A stretch of DNA of 5,448 nt from assembly GCA_910577805.1 (NCBI GenBank), contig CAJTOE010000166.1, positions 1 to 5,448 of the forward strand, read 5' to 3'. A program made the translations under genes and the position numbers. The stretch comes from an uncultured Oscillospiraceae bacterium. Its GTDB lineage: Bacteria > Bacillota > Clostridia > Oscillospirales > Oscillospiraceae. How positions within the stretch are numbered: the first letter of the stretch is position 1; each line of letters begins with the position of its first letter. A model generated the notes under the pieces. It had not been told where the DNA came from, did not search any database, and worked only from the letters and a program-made list of their open reading frames with translations. Of this stretch, positions 4,591 to 5,448 are shown piece by piece.

Positions 4591-4695
4591 CTATCCGTAC
4601 CGGCGGCGCGGGGGCCCGAAGGGCTTCAGGTCCCCCGCCGCCCGCCGTCTGTGACAGCAGCTGTCTGCGTCCCGGCGTTGACTTTGGCCTTCCAT
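4591..4695 (-). CDS. Possible 34-codon leader peptide upstream of mgtE
   Basis: An ATG at 4695 lies 10 bases after AGGAGGT (plus 4712-4706), the best ribosome site in the leader. The frame runs 34 codons to TAG at 4593-4591. The peptide is rich in Arg, with two adjacent Cys (13-14), scattered Asp and a Pro-rich end (KPFGPPRRRYG). It resembles no protein family I know. Known Mg2+ leader peptides such as MgtL also act through Pro or acidic codons at low Mg2+, which makes the proline-rich end suggestive, but that link is inference. It may be a chance frame in GC-rich DNA. Confidence 0.3.
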   Translation of the reverse strand: MEGQSQRRDADSCCHRRRAAGDLKPFGPPRRRYG

Positions 4696-4753
4696 ACTGG
4701 CCCCCACCTCCTGTCCGTTTCATTGATCGTAATGGGGCTGAACCCCGTCTCCC

Positions 4754-4782
4754 ATTGTACCACCGCCGCCCCCGGCTGGCAA
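4754..4782 (-). promoter_or_regulatory. mgtE promoter
   Basis: On the minus strand, TTGCCA (plus 4782-4777), a 17-bp spacer and TACAAT (plus 4759-4754) match sigma-A boxes at 5 of 6 positions each, with TGG as an extended -10. The predicted transcription start is near 4747, 313 nt before the mgtE ATG. It lies 24 bases after the stop of the DUF3048 gene, so mgtE can be transcribed independently of that gene. Confidence 0.8.
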
Positions 4783-4793
4783 GGGGGCAGCGG
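4763..4793 (-). terminator. GC hairpin after the DUF3048 gene, overlapping the mgtE promoter
   Basis: An 11-bp stem (4783-4793 with 4763-4773, one wobble) closes a 9-base loop, starting 13 bases after the DUF3048 stop codon. It lacks a T tract, so it may be a weak terminator or an RNA 3'-end stabiliser. The loop contains the mgtE -35 box and the second arm fills its spacer. Confidence 0.5.
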
Positions 4794-4806
4794 CATTTCG
4801 GTGAAC

Positions 4807-5448
4807 CTACTCCCAGACAACAGCGGCATCGGTACCGACAATATTGATATAGCTGCTCCCCACAGCCAGGGGGATGGGTTCGCCCTGGCCGTCCAGGAAG
4901 GAGTATGTGTCGTTCCGGCCGTCCCGGGCCCAGGTGATGGGGTAGAGCGTCCCGTCCCGGAGGAGCAGGCCCTCCCCCTGGCCGTGGGTCCGCACGTCCA
5001 GACGGCCCGCCTCGTCCCCCTTGATCCGGCTGATGTCGGTGTACAGCACCAGCACGTTGGCAAAGGACACCTCCTGGCCGGTGCCGCCGTCGATGAGGTC
5101 GTGGTCGTGGCCGTTGACGGTCTGGCTGACCAGATACCGGCCGCTGTCCTGGTCATAGGAGAAGTAGCCGGTCTTATATGTGGAGAAGGGGACGGTGAGC
5201 TTGCCGGCCGGCTCTCCGCCGGCGGGGGCCTCGCTCCCGAAGACCCACTGGAGCTGGAAGCCCTCCTGGTGCTCCCGGCGGAAGCGGCTGGGCATCTGCT
5301 CCAGCACCCTCTCGCTGGAGGTGAGCAGGGAGTGCTCAAACCCGGCGGTCTTGCGGCGCTCCTTGTCCCGCCAGTACATGGCGTCATAGGGGCCGTTGAC
5401 AAAGTCGATGTAGTTCATGCCCCAGCCCTGGAGGGCGTCGTAGGCCTG
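4807..5448 (-). CDS. DUF3048 (YerB-like) protein, C-terminal 213 aa, partial
   Basis: The frame is open to the right edge, so the start and any lipoprotein signal are outside the window. In fragment numbering, residues 24-46 (MYWRDKERRKTAGFEHSLLT) match the 'FwRDssRkaPHNlyTs' region that ends the DUF3048 N-terminal domain. Residues about 85-205 match the C-terminal domain, with VPFSTYKTGYFSYDQDSGRY, an Asn/Val-rich strand (FANVLVLYTDI) and the paired 'GegLLLRDGTLYPITWARD' and 'PIPLAVGSSYINIV' segments. Members are secreted or lipid-anchored envelope proteins, including YerB of Bacillus subtilis; their biochemical role is not established. It ends in TAG at 4809-4807. The adjacent mgtE has its own promoter, so the pairing need not be functional. 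Confidence 0.9.
   Translation of the reverse strand, partial: QAYDALQGWGMNYIDFVNGPYDAMYWRDKERRKTAGFEHSLLTSSERVLEQMPSRFRREHQEGFQLQWVFGSEAPAGGEPAGKLTVPFSTYKTGYFSYDQDSGRYLVSQTVNGHDHDLIDGGTGQEVSFANVLVLYTDISRIKGDEAGRLDVRTHGQGEGLLLRDGTLYPITWARDGRNDTYSFLDGQGEPIPLAVGSSYINIVGTDAAVVWE

Larger units (their letters stand above)
4435..4747 (-). promoter_or_regulatory. Long structured mgtE 5' leader (about 310 nt)
   Basis: Between the promoter at 4754-4782 and the mgtE ATG lies an untranslated leader far longer than needed. It holds, in order, a small GGGG/CCCC hairpin, a possible 34-codon leader peptide, an 18-bp palindrome, a long imperfect hairpin with a T tract, and a hairpin over the mgtE ribosome site. 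Leaders of mgtE genes in Bacillota often carry the M-box Mg2+ riboswitch. I looked for its conserved core (AGGUGAGGCUCC, GACGCC, UACAGUGCUAAAGCUC) and did not find a convincing match, so the leader may be a diverged or different Mg2+ sensor. Confidence 0.6.

Noticed and set aside
4540..4720. M-box riboswitch in the mgtE leader
   Set aside because: AGGUGGGG and UGUACAG resemble parts of it, but the conserved GACGCC..GGGU and GUGCUAAAGCUC core is absent by eye; left as a finding to test.
4626..5402. 258-codon minus-strand frame overlapping the DUF3048 gene
   Set aside because: It is a Ser/Thr/Pro/Arg-rich shadow of the DUF3048 frame, which has clear family motifs.
1..5448. CRISPR array, transposase or prophage structural genes
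   Set aside because: No regularly spaced repeats, no DDE or recombinase motifs, and no capsid, tail or lysis genes.

Overview
The window looks like chromosomal DNA from a GC-rich Bacillota, most likely a gut Oscillospiraceae of the Flavonifractor/Lawsonibacter type. This rests on high GC with G/C-ending codons, strong AAGGAGG-type ribosome binding sites, sigma-A promoters (TTGACA-17-TATAAT, often with a TGn extended -10), tRNA genes with encoded CCA, and genes typical of that group: a CBS-domain MgtE, a DUF3048 lipoprotein, a small sigma-70-region-4-like protein and an XRE regulator. The assignment is by eye and is an inference.

Layout, left to right. (1) 1-383: the last 14 codons of a plus-strand gene, then a 167-nt hairpin-rich spacer, then an exact second copy of the window's first 64 bases (offset 231, same frame). 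(2) 330-865: a promoter, a 136-aa P-loop NTPase-like protein and a perfect 14-bp terminator hairpin, which together form a self-contained single-gene unit. (3) 866-1458: no gene, but a consensus promoter is followed at once by a perfect 17-bp hairpin with a T tract. (4) 1420-1797, minus strand: a tRNA operon with consensus promoter, tRNA-Thr(TGT), tRNA-Tyr(GTA) and intrinsic terminator. (5) 1807-2478, plus: an overlapping three-gene cassette of a zinc-ribbon mini-protein without a normal start codon, a 77-aa helical protein and a 107-aa sigma-region-4-like protein. (6) 2479-3037: a minus-strand XRE regulator divergent from a 57-aa plus-strand protein, with possible operator half-sites between them. 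(7) 3041-4782, minus: the Mg2+ channel gene mgtE behind a promoter and a roughly 310-nt structured leader. (8) 4807-5448, minus: the C-terminal 213 residues of a DUF3048 (YerB-like) protein that runs off the right edge.

No mobile element, CRISPR array or phage structural gene is visible. The genes form small, mostly independent units separated by good terminators. The parts most worth following up are the mgtE leader (possible leader peptide, terminator-like hairpin and ribosome-site occlusion), the orphan promoter-hairpin module at 1189-1257, the repeat/hairpin element at 1-295, and the zinc-ribbon/coiled-coil/sigma-like cassette.
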